Assembly (NCBI RefSeq): GCF_004151235.1
Contig: NZ_JUIV01000004.1
Coordinates: 248,001 to 312,000, forward strand
Source of the DNA: Flavobacterium anhuiense
GTDB lineage: Bacteria; Bacteroidota; Bacteroidia; Flavobacteriales; Flavobacteriaceae
DNA: 64,000 bases
Reading direction: 5' to 3'
Both the position numbers and the translations under genes were made by a program. Under the pieces are notes generated by a model. That model saw only the letters and a list, made by a program, of their open reading frames with translations, was not told where the DNA came from and did not search any database. Each line of letters opens with the position of its first letter. Within the stretch, counting starts at the first letter, position 1. Positions 42,101-49,703 of the stretch are shown piece after piece.

Positions 42101-42245
42101 CCCCAAATCCGTCTTCAGAAGAGGTAATTGTCCCACTTACAGTTTTGGATTCTTGAGCAAATCCAAACTGCATCATAAATACGCTAAGCAGCACCGCCAT
42201 AAAATATGGAAGCTTTGTTGTTTTAATACAATTTTTGCTTTTCAT
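39117..42245 (-). CDS. SusC-family TonB-dependent oligosaccharide transporter
   Basis: The 1042-residue protein has a signal peptide (about 1-30), a carboxypeptidase-regulatory-like domain (about 36-110), the SusC signature ELKEIVVIGYGSQKK, a plug with ISVLKDAASAAIYGSQASNG and a large beta-barrel ending in a typical aromatic-rich strand. It imports oligosaccharides released by the surface GH5, powered by TonB-ExbBD. First gene of the 11-gene locus, it has a leader of roughly 300 nt downstream of the promoter at 42549-42580. Confidence 0.96.
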   Translation of the reverse strand: MKSKNCIKTTKLPYFMAVLLSVFMMQFGFAQESKTVSGTITSSEDGFGVPGATVLVQGTKSSTVTDFDGKYKVEAKAGDVLVITFVGFKTEKITVGSQKTVNVVLQPEAAELKEIVVIGYGSQKKTLVTNAVTQVSGESLAKTNTTNALQALQGQAAGLQVTSTSGQPGEGLNVVIRGAGSTGGTSPLYVVDGILTSDISYLSNSDIESISVLKDAASAAIYGSQASNGVILVTTKKGKRGASGQITFDQYYGVQSVARKMDMLNATEYATILNEAAVNSGKAPYFTSAQIAQLGAGTNWMDKVITDNAATKNFAFGASGGSDSSVYSTSLSYLGQEGVVGGADLSNYERYNFRFNSEHKLYKDVVTLGENLSFAYINKNGIGVGNQYNNSLRSAFQTSPLLPMYDDKGNYYDTTNDTEPWLAGQANPYAMMVYNNQNESNNQKLLGNVYLQIEPIKNLTFKTTLGLDYYAGEGHSYSPIYRLSIYANSTVNSVNQSMNKGKTLTWDNLLTYKFNVANNHHFEAMAGTSSINYDGTSIGATNADIIFNDLQHAWLDNATNKDGAKMSMNGQRSETKRMSYYGRLNYNYKEKYLINATYRIDGSSVFSPENQWGYFPSISGGWVVSNEEFLKDKSALSFLKLRASWGQVGNQNARPFQYLSTIKSNNTNYTFGDKEGVLTPGAYPDRLSNLDLKWETSEQIDLGFDARFLDNALSVTFDAYKKTNKDWLILAPVLATAGADAPYINGGDVVNRGLELSLQYQNKIGDFNYSISANGAYNENKVGQIPTSDGIIHGLTNELYANAGEFYRAENGQPLGYFWGYKTAGVFQNQAQIDNYKSASGIVLQPNATPGDVIYVNTNGDDKINADDKTKIGKPNPDFTYGFSLSANYKAFDFYLNANGVAGNEIVQSYRDQSGAYGNYNSSILDRWHGEGTSNTTPKVTEDNRNFTQFSDLYLQNGDFLRISTVTLGFDLAKMKQSKPFFASQFRLYFSVLNLYTFTKYNGMDPEIGFGSSNNDQKFSSGVDIGYYPRPRTFMMGLNIKL

Positions 42246-42330
42246 AATAAGAATTGATTAAGTTTAAGTTATAGTTAGTGTTTTCTACCCTAAGAGAAAT
42301 CTGAAAAAAACTTCCCAAGCAGGTCATGTC

Positions 42331-42357
42331 AGAAATGAGGGCCTGAATCTCATTTCT
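42331..42357 (-). promoter_or_regulatory. Hairpin in the long susC leader
   Basis: AGAAATGAG (42331-42339) pairs perfectly with CTCATTTCT (42349-42357). It lies 86 nt upstream of the susC ATG within a leader of about 300 nt. Confidence 0.5.
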
Positions 42358-42548
42358 AACATTTAGTGCTTGTAGACTATAAGCAACTTCAAAATCGATT
42401 CTTTCGGCAGAATTTGATGATGGTAATCTCATCAAAAAGCGATTAAAATCAATTCCTAAAAAATACATTTGTGGTAAGTTTAAGTTAAGTGTAGTTTTGT
42501 TTTTTTACTTATAGTCAATTTGAATTTATCTTATGGTAAATTTGACTA

Positions 42549-42580
42549 CAAGTGTAAAACAAATTTTCTGTATTAACAAA
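42549..42580 (-). promoter_or_regulatory. Candidate promoter of the polysaccharide locus
   Basis: On the minus strand TTTG (42577-42580), 20-bp spacer, TACACTTG (42549-42556), one mismatch from TAnnTTTG. It is the best match in the 589-bp region between susC and the divergent regulators. Confidence 0.5.
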
Positions 42581-42690
42581 ATATTAGGGTTATTTTTTTT
42601 CGATTCTGATTAATCCTAACTTCTTTTTATTAATGCCATAAAATTTAAACAAGAATCGAAACAAAAATTGAAATAAAACCATCGTTTTAT

Positions 42691-42772
42691 AAAATTGACA
42701 ATCAGTCGTTTAAGATTTCACCTAATAGGTACACTTTTTTTATGGCCTTTTAAACAACTGATTGTCAATTTT
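42691..42772. promoter_or_regulatory. 22-bp inverted repeat upstream of the Nudix regulators (candidate operator)
   Basis: AAAATTGACAATCAGTCGTT begins an arm at 42691-42712 whose inverse is 42751-42772 with one mismatch. The spacer is 38 bp and contains a small ACCTA-A-TAGGT palindrome at 42720-42730. It lies between the regulators and susC, so regulator binding is plausible; a terminator-like stem is the alternative. Confidence 0.55.
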
Positions 42773-42855
42773 TTGTTTCGTTAAAAAAAATATAAGGCCT
42801 TCAAAAAGGCTAATAATGATTTTATTTATTTAATTTGTCAAAATTTATCTCATAT

Positions 42856-43572
42856 ATGATTGAAAATGTAGACGACAAAACCGCTCATAAAAATGAAAAC
42901 AGCGCGATGAATGCCATCACGATTGACTGTGTTATTTTTGGTTTTGATAAGGGCAGTCTTGAAGTTCTTTTAGTGCAGCATGCTGAAGGTATCAGTAAAG
43001 GAAAATGGGGACTTCCAGGAGGATGGATTTATAAAAAAGAAAGTACAGACAATGCCGCTCATCGTTTATTGAACGAGCTGACAGGTCTTGATAATATTTA
43101 TCTGGAGCAGCTTAAAGCATTTGGAGATCCAGATCGTTTTCCGCTGAGACGTGTTATTACAATTGGTTATTATGCTCTTGTAAAAAGAGAAGATTATAAT
43201 ATTAAAGCAGGTTTTACCGCTTCTGATGCCCAATGGTATAAAATCAATGAAATTCCAGATTTGATTTACGACCATAATGAGATTTTAGATTACAGTTTAA
43301 AACACCTTCGAAACAGAGTTCGTCAAGCGCCAATTGGATTTAATCTTCTTCCTGAAAAATTTACTTTATTGCAATTGATGCAGTTGTATGAAGAAATTTT
43401 GGGAATCGAAATGGACAAGCCCAATTTCAGACGAAAAATTCTGCACATGAAACTCTTGGTGGCATTAGACGAAAAACAGCAAGATGTTTCTCATAGAGCA
43501 GCTCAACTCTATAAGTTTGATCCTGAGATTTATGAGAAATTAACTGAAAAAGGATTCAATTTTGAATTCTAA
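42856..43572 (+). CDS. Nudix-winged-helix transcriptional regulator, paralogue 1 (AraR/XylR-like)
   Basis: Taken from ATG 42856, the protein is 238 residues; an in-frame TTG at 42835 overlaps a -7-like TTAATTTG and is less likely. The Nudix domain starts with AITIDCVIFGF. Its box has R-L-L-N-E-L where hydrolases have R-E-x-x-E-E, so two catalytic Glu are lost. The winged helix follows, ending LTEKGFNFEF. Degenerate Nudix regulators of this kind (AraR, XylR of Bacteroidota) sense pentoses. Position divergent from the xyloglucan locus suggests control of it. Confidence 0.82.
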   Translation: MIENVDDKTAHKNENSAMNAITIDCVIFGFDKGSLEVLLVQHAEGISKGKWGLPGGWIYKKESTDNAAHRLLNELTGLDNIYLEQLKAFGDPDRFPLRRVITIGYYALVKREDYNIKAGFTASDAQWYKINEIPDLIYDHNEILDYSLKHLRNRVRQAPIGFNLLPEKFTLLQLMQLYEEILGIEMDKPNFRRKILHMKLLVALDEKQQDVSHRAAQLYKFDPEIYEKLTEKGFNFEF

Positions 43573-43607
43573 ATTTTCTATACACAAAATAACACGACAA
43601 TAATACA

Positions 43608-44309
43608 TTGACTGAAATAACTACTAACTATCATAAACCAGCTGTAGAGGGAATCACAATTGACTGTGTTTTCTTCGGATTTAATAAAGAGAGCCTCGAA
43701 GTTCTCTTGGTTCAGCACGCTCAAGGTGAAAGCAAAGGCAAATGGGGACTTCTAGGAGGTTGGCTTCAGCTCGAAGAAAGTGCTGATGATGCCGCGCAAC
43801 GTATTTTGCAAGAACTTACAGGACTTGAAAATATTTATCTGGAACAGCTAAAAGCATTCACAAATCCAAAACGTGTTCCAGAAAGACGTGTTGTAACGAT
43901 TGGCTATTACACTTTGGTGAATCGTGAAGATTATAATATTAAAGCCAGTTTGAGAGTTATCGAAGCCAAATGGTATAAAATCAATGAAATTCCTGAGCTT
44001 ATTTTTGACCACAATGAAATTCTAAATTTTAGTCTATTGCAGCTTAGAAACCGTGTACGTCAGGCGCCGATTGGTTTCAATCTTCTTCCTGAAAAATTTA
44101 CTTTGTTGCAGCTCATGCATTTGTATGAAGAAATTCTTGGAATCGAATTGGACAAATCTAATTTCAGACGAAAAATTCTTCACATGAAATTGCTCACAGC
44201 ATTAGATGAAAAACAAAAAGACGTTTCGCACAGAGCTGCCAAACTTTATAAATTTGATGATGAGATGTACAAAAAATTAACTGAAAAAGGGTTTAATTTT
44301 GAATTTTAA
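43608..44309 (+). CDS. Nudix-winged-helix transcriptional regulator, paralogue 2
   Basis: The 233-residue protein is closely similar to its upstream neighbour over the whole length (shared APIGFNLLPEKFTLLQLM and LTEKGFNFEF), so the pair arose by tandem duplication. The Nudix box has R-I-L-Q-E-L, again lacking catalytic Glu residues. No ATG precedes the conserved region; the only start in frame after the stop at 43590-43592 is TTG at 43608. The gap of 35 bp suggests cotranscription. Differences cluster in the N-terminal effector domain, so the two may sense different sugars. Confidence 0.82.
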   Translation: MTEITTNYHKPAVEGITIDCVFFGFNKESLEVLLVQHAQGESKGKWGLLGGWLQLEESADDAAQRILQELTGLENIYLEQLKAFTNPKRVPERRVVTIGYYTLVNREDYNIKASLRVIEAKWYKINEIPELIFDHNEILNFSLLQLRNRVRQAPIGFNLLPEKFTLLQLMHLYEEILGIELDKSNFRRKILHMKLLTALDEKQKDVSHRAAKLYKFDDEMYKKLTEKGFNFEF

Positions 44310-44374
44310 CGCCAATTTTAATTCACATCTTTCAACTATCTAAAATCTGCATTCCAGAATCCAAAACTTTGCGC

Positions 44375-44382
44375 TATCTTTG
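44375..44382 (+). promoter_or_regulatory. -7 box upstream of lepA
   Basis: TATCTTTG followed by CGCC, the same word and context as at 600 and 17986. It gives a leader of about 80 nt for lepA. Confidence 0.55.
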
Positions 44383-44472
44383 CGCCTTAATAACATGCTT
44401 TAAAGCAATTGCTTTGACGCAGATTATTTCCAAAAAAAGACTTAAAATCGATTAGAGAACCGATATATTAAA

Positions 44473-46269
44473 ATGAAGAAGATACGTAATTTTTGCATTA
44501 TTGCACACATTGACCACGGTAAAAGTACATTAGCAGACCGATTACTAAGTGCGACACAAACCGTTACAGCTCGTGAAGAAAAAGCGCAATTGCTTGACAA
44601 CATGGACTTGGAGCGCGAGCGTGGAATTACCATTAAGAGTCATGCCATTCAGATGGAATACAAATACAAAGGCGAGGAATATATCTTAAACCTAATTGAT
44701 ACTCCTGGCCACGTTGACTTTTCTTATGAAGTTTCTAGATCTATCGCTGCCTGCGAAGGAGCTTTATTGATTGTTGATGCGGCACAAAGTATTCAAGCAC
44801 AAACAATTTCAAATTTATATTTAGCACTTGAAAACGACTTAGAAATCATTCCGGTTTTAAATAAAGTCGATTTACCAAGTGCAAACCCAGAAGAAGTTAG
44901 TGATGATATTATCGATTTACTTGGTTGTAAATTGGAAGATATTATTCATGCTTCAGGAAAAACTGGTTTTGGTGTTGAGAACATTCTTGCTGCCATTATC
45001 GAAAAAATTCCTGCTCCGAAAGGTGATCCAGAAGAGCCATTGCAAGCTTTAATTTTTGACTCGGTTTACAATCCATTTCGTGGAATTGAGGTAATCTTTA
45101 GAGTTGTAAATGGTGAAATCAAAAAAGGCCAGAAAATTAAATTCATGGCTACAGATAATGAATATTTTGCTGACGAAATTGGTACTTTAAAATTAAATCA
45201 AGTTCCTAAAAATGTGGTTTCAGCAGGAGATGTTGGCTATTTGATTTCTGGAATTAAAGAAGCTCGTGAAGTAAAAGTTGGTGATACGATTACAGATGCA
45301 AAAGTTCCGACAACGAATATGGTTGCTGGTTTTGAGGATGTAAAACCAATGGTATTTGCTGGTATTTATCCTGTTGATACAGAAGATTACGAGGATTTAC
45401 GTTCTTCAATGGAAAAATTACAGTTAAATGATGCTTCTTTAGTATTTACTCCAGAAAGTTCTGCGGCATTAGGATTTGGTTTCCGTTGCGGATTCTTAGG
45501 GATGCTTCACATGGAAATTATCCAAGAGCGTTTAGAGCGTGAGTTTGACATGACTGTAATTACTACGGTTCCTAACGTTTCGTACTTAGCTTATACTAAA
45601 AAACATCCAGAAACTCCAATCGTTGTAAACAACCCTTCAGATTTACCAGAGCCTTCAAAACTGGACAGAGTTGAAGAGCCTTTTATTAAAGCTACGATCA
45701 TTACAAAATCTGACTTTGTTGGAAACGTAATGAGTTTATGTATCGAAAAGCGTGGTTTAATTACCAACCAAACTTACTTAACAACTGAACGTGTTGAATT
45801 AAACTTTGACATGCCATTGGCCGAAATTGTATTCGATTTTTACGATCGTTTAAAAACAGTTTCTAAAGGTTACGCTTCTTTCGATTATTCTCCAATCGGA
45901 ATGAGAACTTCGAAATTAGTTAAGCTTGACGTTCTTTTGAATGCACAAACTGTTGATGCACTTTCTGCATTGATTCACGAAGATAACGCTTACAACATCG
46001 GTAAAAAAATGACCGAGAAATTACGCGAACTTATCCCAAGACAGCAATTTGATATTCCGATTCAAGCGGCAATTGGAGCTAAGATTATTGCTCGTGAAAC
46101 TATTAAAGCACTTCGTAAAGACGTTACCGCAAAATGTTACGGTGGAGATATTTCGCGTAAGCGTAAACTTCTTGAAAAACAGAAAAAAGGTAAAAAACGT
46201 ATGCGTCAGGTAGGAAACGTTGAGATTCCGCAAGAAGCATTTATGGCTGTTTTGAAATTGAACGACTAG
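44473..46269 (+). CDS. lepA: Translation factor LepA (EF4)
   Basis: LepA is a ribosome-bound GTPase that assists initiation and back-translocation. The 598-residue protein has the P-loop AHIDHGKST near 10-18, RGITIKS near 50, DTPGHVDF near 76-83 and NKVDLP near 131, followed by EF-G-like domains and the LepA C-terminal domain ([17 protein letters not shown] near 570). Length and domains are complete. Confidence 0.97.
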   Translation: MKKIRNFCIIAHIDHGKSTLADRLLSATQTVTAREEKAQLLDNMDLERERGITIKSHAIQMEYKYKGEEYILNLIDTPGHVDFSYEVSRSIAACEGALLIVDAAQSIQAQTISNLYLALENDLEIIPVLNKVDLPSANPEEVSDDIIDLLGCKLEDIIHASGKTGFGVENILAAIIEKIPAPKGDPEEPLQALIFDSVYNPFRGIEVIFRVVNGEIKKGQKIKFMATDNEYFADEIGTLKLNQVPKNVVSAGDVGYLISGIKEAREVKVGDTITDAKVPTTNMVAGFEDVKPMVFAGIYPVDTEDYEDLRSSMEKLQLNDASLVFTPESSAALGFGFRCGFLGMLHMEIIQERLEREFDMTVITTVPNVSYLAYTKKHPETPIVVNNPSDLPEPSKLDRVEEPFIKATIITKSDFVGNVMSLCIEKRGLITNQTYLTTERVELNFDMPLAEIVFDFYDRLKTVSKGYASFDYSPIGMRTSKLVKLDVLLNAQTVDALSALIHEDNAYNIGKKMTEKLRELIPRQQFDIPIQAAIGAKIIARETIKALRKDVTAKCYGGDISRKRKLLEKQKKGKKRMRQVGNVEIPQEAFMAVLKLND

Positions 46270-46313
46270 ACTTTCTTTTTAGATAAAAGAGTAAAGAACA
46301 AAGATAATAGACT

Positions 46314-46345
46314 AAACCCGATGACTTATGTTGTCGGGTTTTTTA
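46314..46345 (+). terminator. Terminator of lepA
   Basis: AAACCCGA (46314-46321) pairs with TCGGGTTT (46334-46341) and is followed by TTT, 45 nt after the lepA stop. Confidence 0.8.
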
Positions 46346-46498
46346 TTTGTTTAAAGTTAAAAAATTATAACGTTAAAACTTACAAATTAAACAGATTATT
46401 AACTCAAAAAATTCAATATTAACTCATTCGAATAAATCGCAAGCCTTTTTAACACAAAAAATGTATTTTTAATCTTACAACTTTAACATTACAAGACT

Positions 46499-47116
46499 AT
46501 GAAAACCAAATTATCTGTTATTCTAGCATTATTTACATTTTACTTTGCAAATGCACAGCAAGATCAAGTTGACTCAGAAATGAATTCTGCAAAAGGTATT
46601 ACTTTCCAACATGGCGATATGTTTATAGAAGGTTCTATTCAGATCACTACTGGTGGAGATAAAGACTATTATGCTTTTAATCCCAAATTTGGATATTTTC
46701 TTAATGATAAATTTGCCGTTGGGGGACAATTGAGCTATTCTAGTAATAAAGTTGAAGCAACCGATGAAAAAACTAATATTTTTGGAATCGGTGGTTTCGC
46801 AAGATATTATGTATTGGAACTCGATAAAAAACGATTCAAAGCTTATGGAGAAGTAGGTTTGGGATACGGCAGAAATAAATACGAAAGTCCAATTACTGGT
46901 ACAGATAATAGCAATAGTCTAACAGCCAATATCAATGTTGGTTTAAATTATTTCGTAACTAAAAACATTGCCGTTACTTTTACTCTTGCTAATTTATTAT
47001 CATACAACAGTGTTTCTCCAGAAAATGGCCCATCGTCTGACACTTTTCAATTAAACATCAATTTATTTGAAAACATCTTTGACCAACCAAAATTCGGATT
47101 ATTGTTTAGATTTTAA
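46499..47116 (+). CDS. Outer-membrane beta-barrel protein
   Basis: The 205-residue protein has a clear signal peptide (MKTKLSVILALFTFYFANAQ) and alternating amphipathic strands such as GYFLNDKFAVGGQLSYSS and KAYGEVGLGYGRNK, ending in a final aromatic residue (FGLLFRF), as outer-membrane barrels do. It resembles the OmpW/OprF-type barrel family with about eight strands. The function is not readable: porin, adhesin or structural role. It stands alone with a strong terminator after it. Confidence 0.87.
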   Translation: MKTKLSVILALFTFYFANAQQDQVDSEMNSAKGITFQHGDMFIEGSIQITTGGDKDYYAFNPKFGYFLNDKFAVGGQLSYSSNKVEATDEKTNIFGIGGFARYYVLELDKKRFKAYGEVGLGYGRNKYESPITGTDNSNSLTANINVGLNYFVTKNIAVTFTLANLLSYNSVSPENGPSSDTFQLNINLFENIFDQPKFGLLFRF

Positions 47117-47138
47117 TCCTCTTGTAATAATATAACTT

Positions 47139-47173
47139 AAACCCTCAATAATTCAGTTTATTGAGGGTTTTTC
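47139..47173. terminator. Shared terminator between the outer-membrane protein and the minus-strand operon
   Basis: AAACCCTCAATA (47139-47150) pairs perfectly with TATTGAGGGTTT (47159-47170), with T/A runs on both sides, so it can stop both converging units. Confidence 0.85.
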
Positions 47174-47371
47174 TTAAGACAGAAGTGTTCCGCATATTCC
47201 TAATCCAATAAGCAAATATAATGCTCCAATAATAAAACAAACTTTTGCTGCATTGGGATTGTTTTTCTTAATTGCGAAACCAATAATTGCCATTAAAATT
47301 GGCGGCCCTACCATAATCGCTACAAAAAACGCAACCAAACCATTTAAATTACCAACTTCTAGTGCTGTCAT
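47174..47371 (-). CDS. Small two-helix membrane protein
   Basis: The 65-residue protein has two hydrophobic segments (about 10-33 and 43-63) separated by KKNNPNAAK. The first starts LNGLVAFFVAIMVGPPILM and the second is CFIIGALYLLIGLGICG. It is 5 bp downstream of the radical SAM gene and forms the third gene of that operon. I do not recognise a family. Short spacing, clean framing and a terminator right after the stop support a real gene, possibly an accessory to the membrane step of the operon. Confidence 0.75.
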   Translation of the reverse strand: MTALEVGNLNGLVAFFVAIMVGPPILMAIIGFAIKKNNPNAAKVCFIIGALYLLIGLGICGTLLS

Positions 47372-47376
47372 ATTCT

Positions 47377-48768
47377 TTATATTTCAGTTCTTAATTCTTC
47401 TAATCTTTTTACTTTATCATCTCTATAAAATAAATTCATGGTTTCAAACGGAATTATTTTATTATCCTTATTGACAATATGCACGCATGATTTTTTTATT
47501 GCTCTCACATCAAAATTATAGGCATCAATAAACTGCATGATGATAATTCGAAACAGATTGTCATAACCTAGTTCTGGCGCATCAATATTAGGAAGACAAC
47601 ACAATATAGATTTCAGATTTTCCTGTGCAACTTCTACAGAATTTCCCGTACTAAACAAATCTATCATTTTGCCACGAAGCACTTCATCCTGCTCATAAAT
47701 AATTGTGTTTTTACTATTGTCCAATAAATCGTTTGGATTAATATATCGTGTCAGCGGAAAAACTTCGTCTCCTAATTTCAATGCATAACCCATTACCAGA
47801 GCATCAGGATTACAAGGAACCGGAAGTAAATCATCAGAATTAAAAACTGTCGTCTGCTCCAGAATTTTTCTTCTTACTTCTGTTAAGGTCATTCGATCGG
47901 TTTCTAAGTTAAAATTCTCCAATCGGCCTGCAATTTGAGTGGGCTGAAATGTAACTCCACGAACACATTTTTGCTTTAAGGCAAACTCAATAATTTTACC
48001 TATTTCATGATCGTTTAATCCTTTCTGAAGTGTAACAACCAAAGTCGTGGACAAATTAACTTCATTTAGATTTTCTAAAGCTTGTTTTCGTATTTCGCTT
48101 AAATCAGCTCCGCGAAGTTCCTGCAATACGCTATCTTCAAAAGAATCAAACTGAAGATAAATTTCAAAGTCTGGAGAATAGCTTTTTAATCGCTGAACAA
48201 ATTCTTTGTCTTTTGCAATTTTAATTCCATTTGTATTTAGCATTAAATGTTTTATCGGAATTGATTTTGCGTAATCCAAAATTTCAAAAAACTCAGGATG
48301 TATGGTTGGTTCACCTCCGCTGATCTGCACTACATCAGGTTCTTTTTCATTTTTAACAACCGTATCGAGCATTGCTTTTATTTCTTCAAGAGTTCTGTGC
48401 CTGCCGTAACTAGGCGATGAACCTGCATAACAAGTTGGACACGTCAAATTGCATCGATCTGTAACCTCTACAACTGTCAAACAAGAATGCTGTTCATGAT
48501 CTGGGCATAAACCACAATCGTACGGACAGCCATAATGTGTTTTTGTATTGAAAGTATACGGCATCTCAGACGGTTTATTGTAGTTTCGGATATTCTTGTA
48601 ATACTGAATATCGTCAGCAATCAAAACCTTAGAATTTCCGTGTTCTGGACATCTTTTAAGCATATAGACATTCTCGTCTTCAAAAACAATTTTAGCATCA
48701 ATTCTCTTTAAGCATTCTGGACAAAGGCTTAATGTAAAATCATAATAAGTGTATTTTCTAACTGGCAT
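47377..48768 (-). CDS. Radical SAM enzyme of the Tes/MJ0619 type
   Basis: The 463-residue protein begins with an N-terminal cysteine-rich module (CPECLKRID at 16-24, CPEHG at about 38-42, GCPYDCGLCPDH at about 80-91). The radical SAM triad follows in CNLTCPTCYAG near 105, then SGGEPTIHPEF. This combination is the signature of the family containing archaeal tetraether lipid synthase and MJ0619, enzymes that alkylate or couple unactivated carbons. It overlaps the Lgt-like gene by 11 bp, so both are translationally coupled. The membrane-protein partner suggests a lipid or lipoprotein substrate, which is inference. Confidence 0.85.
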   Translation of the reverse strand: MPVRKYTYYDFTLSLCPECLKRIDAKIVFEDENVYMLKRCPEHGNSKVLIADDIQYYKNIRNYNKPSEMPYTFNTKTHYGCPYDCGLCPDHEQHSCLTVVEVTDRCNLTCPTCYAGSSPSYGRHRTLEEIKAMLDTVVKNEKEPDVVQISGGEPTIHPEFFEILDYAKSIPIKHLMLNTNGIKIAKDKEFVQRLKSYSPDFEIYLQFDSFEDSVLQELRGADLSEIRKQALENLNEVNLSTTLVVTLQKGLNDHEIGKIIEFALKQKCVRGVTFQPTQIAGRLENFNLETDRMTLTEVRRKILEQTTVFNSDDLLPVPCNPDALVMGYALKLGDEVFPLTRYINPNDLLDNSKNTIIYEQDEVLRGKMIDLFSTGNSVEVAQENLKSILCCLPNIDAPELGYDNLFRIIIMQFIDAYNFDVRAIKKSCVHIVNKDNKIIPFETMNLFYRDDKVKRLEELRTEI

Positions 48769-49501
48769 TTTTTACAAATAAATTTAAAATTGTTTTGTTA
48801 TAATAAAGCAGACAAATCAAACATAAAATCTGAATCGAACTTATTCCAAAAATCAGGAAATAATTTGGTTTTAAAAATTCTACGAAAAAGCGAAACGTAA
48901 AATAGGCAATCATAAAATACTGAAATAATAGTCCGCTTTTAAGATTTTTTGTTTTTAGTTTCTTCAAAACAAAAAACAAAATAATCAGAAAAAGTAATTC
49001 GTATAAAGCTATTGGATGCCTTATAACATTATCTCCAAGATTCATTCCCATAAAAAAAGTCGTTTCTTTTCCATAGGTAAACTCATTAGTTCCAGATAAA
49101 AAACAACCGATTCTCCCTATAAAAATTCCTAGAATAATCGGAAAAGTAAATAAATCACCCGATGATTCTTTTTCTCCTATAATCTTCTTCGCAATTTCAA
49201 CCCCCAAGAGTCCGCCAAATAATCCTCCCATAATGGTCTTCGCATTGAAAAGGTCTAAAATTGATCTTGCATCAAGATGAAAAACAGGATTTTCCAGAAA
49301 ACCCATAATTCTAGAACCTAAAAAAGCTCCAATTGCTGCACCCAAAATAATCGATAACCTGTTTGTAGAAACAATAGTATCATTGGTTCTTTTTCTCAAA
49401 AAAACATAATATCGATATCCTAAGAAAAAGGCCAGATATTCTAAAACTAAATGGATATTGATTTCATAACCAAAAATAACTGGCGCAAAAGGAAGTTTCA
49501 T
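48758..49501 (-). CDS. Lgt-like integral membrane protein (prolipoprotein diacylglyceryl transferase superfamily)
   Basis: The 247-residue polytopic protein has about seven membrane segments and the Lgt signatures in altered form: IGRIGCFLSGT near 140-150 (Lgt has GRxGNFxNGE) and RHPIALYELLF near 173-183 (Lgt HPTQLYE). True Lgt transfers diacylglyceryl to lipoprotein Cys. The core Asn and Glu of the Lgt signature are changed here to Cys and Thr, so another acyl or prenyl transfer is possible. It is the first gene of an operon with the radical SAM enzyme and a small membrane protein. Confidence 0.82.
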   Translation of the reverse strand: MKLPFAPVIFGYEINIHLVLEYLAFFLGYRYYVFLRKRTNDTIVSTNRLSIILGAAIGAFLGSRIMGFLENPVFHLDARSILDLFNAKTIMGGLFGGLLGVEIAKKIIGEKESSGDLFTFPIILGIFIGRIGCFLSGTNEFTYGKETTFFMGMNLGDNVIRHPIALYELLFLIILFFVLKKLKTKNLKSGLLFQYFMIAYFTFRFFVEFLKPNYFLIFGISSIQILCLICLLYYNKTILNLFVKNAS

Positions 49502-49631
49502 TCTGTACTCTAAAATTTAATACTATAATTCTGTAAAGATGCAAAAAAATGTTTAAATTCATTCGACTTATAAATTAAAACCTGTCTCAATTTGGAACAG
49601 ATTTTTTTATCCTCTTTAGTTTTTACATTTG

Positions 49632-49639
49632 TATCTTTG
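49632..49639 (+). promoter_or_regulatory. -7 box of the WYL regulator gene
   Basis: TATCTTTG, 64 nt upstream of the ATG. The leader between them is made of CTTAGAAnCT words, as in other leaders of this window. Confidence 0.5.
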
Positions 49640-49703
49640 AATCTTTGCATTAGCAAAAAAACTTAGAATCTCAGCAACTCAGAACCTTAGAATCTTAAAA
49701 AAA

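Noticed and set aside
42223..42468. 81-codon minus-strand frame upstream of and overlapping susC
   Set aside because: It overlaps the susC start, covers a leader hairpin, has no recognisable domain and no ribosome-binding evidence. I treat it as leader sequence, noted in the findings, not as a gene.
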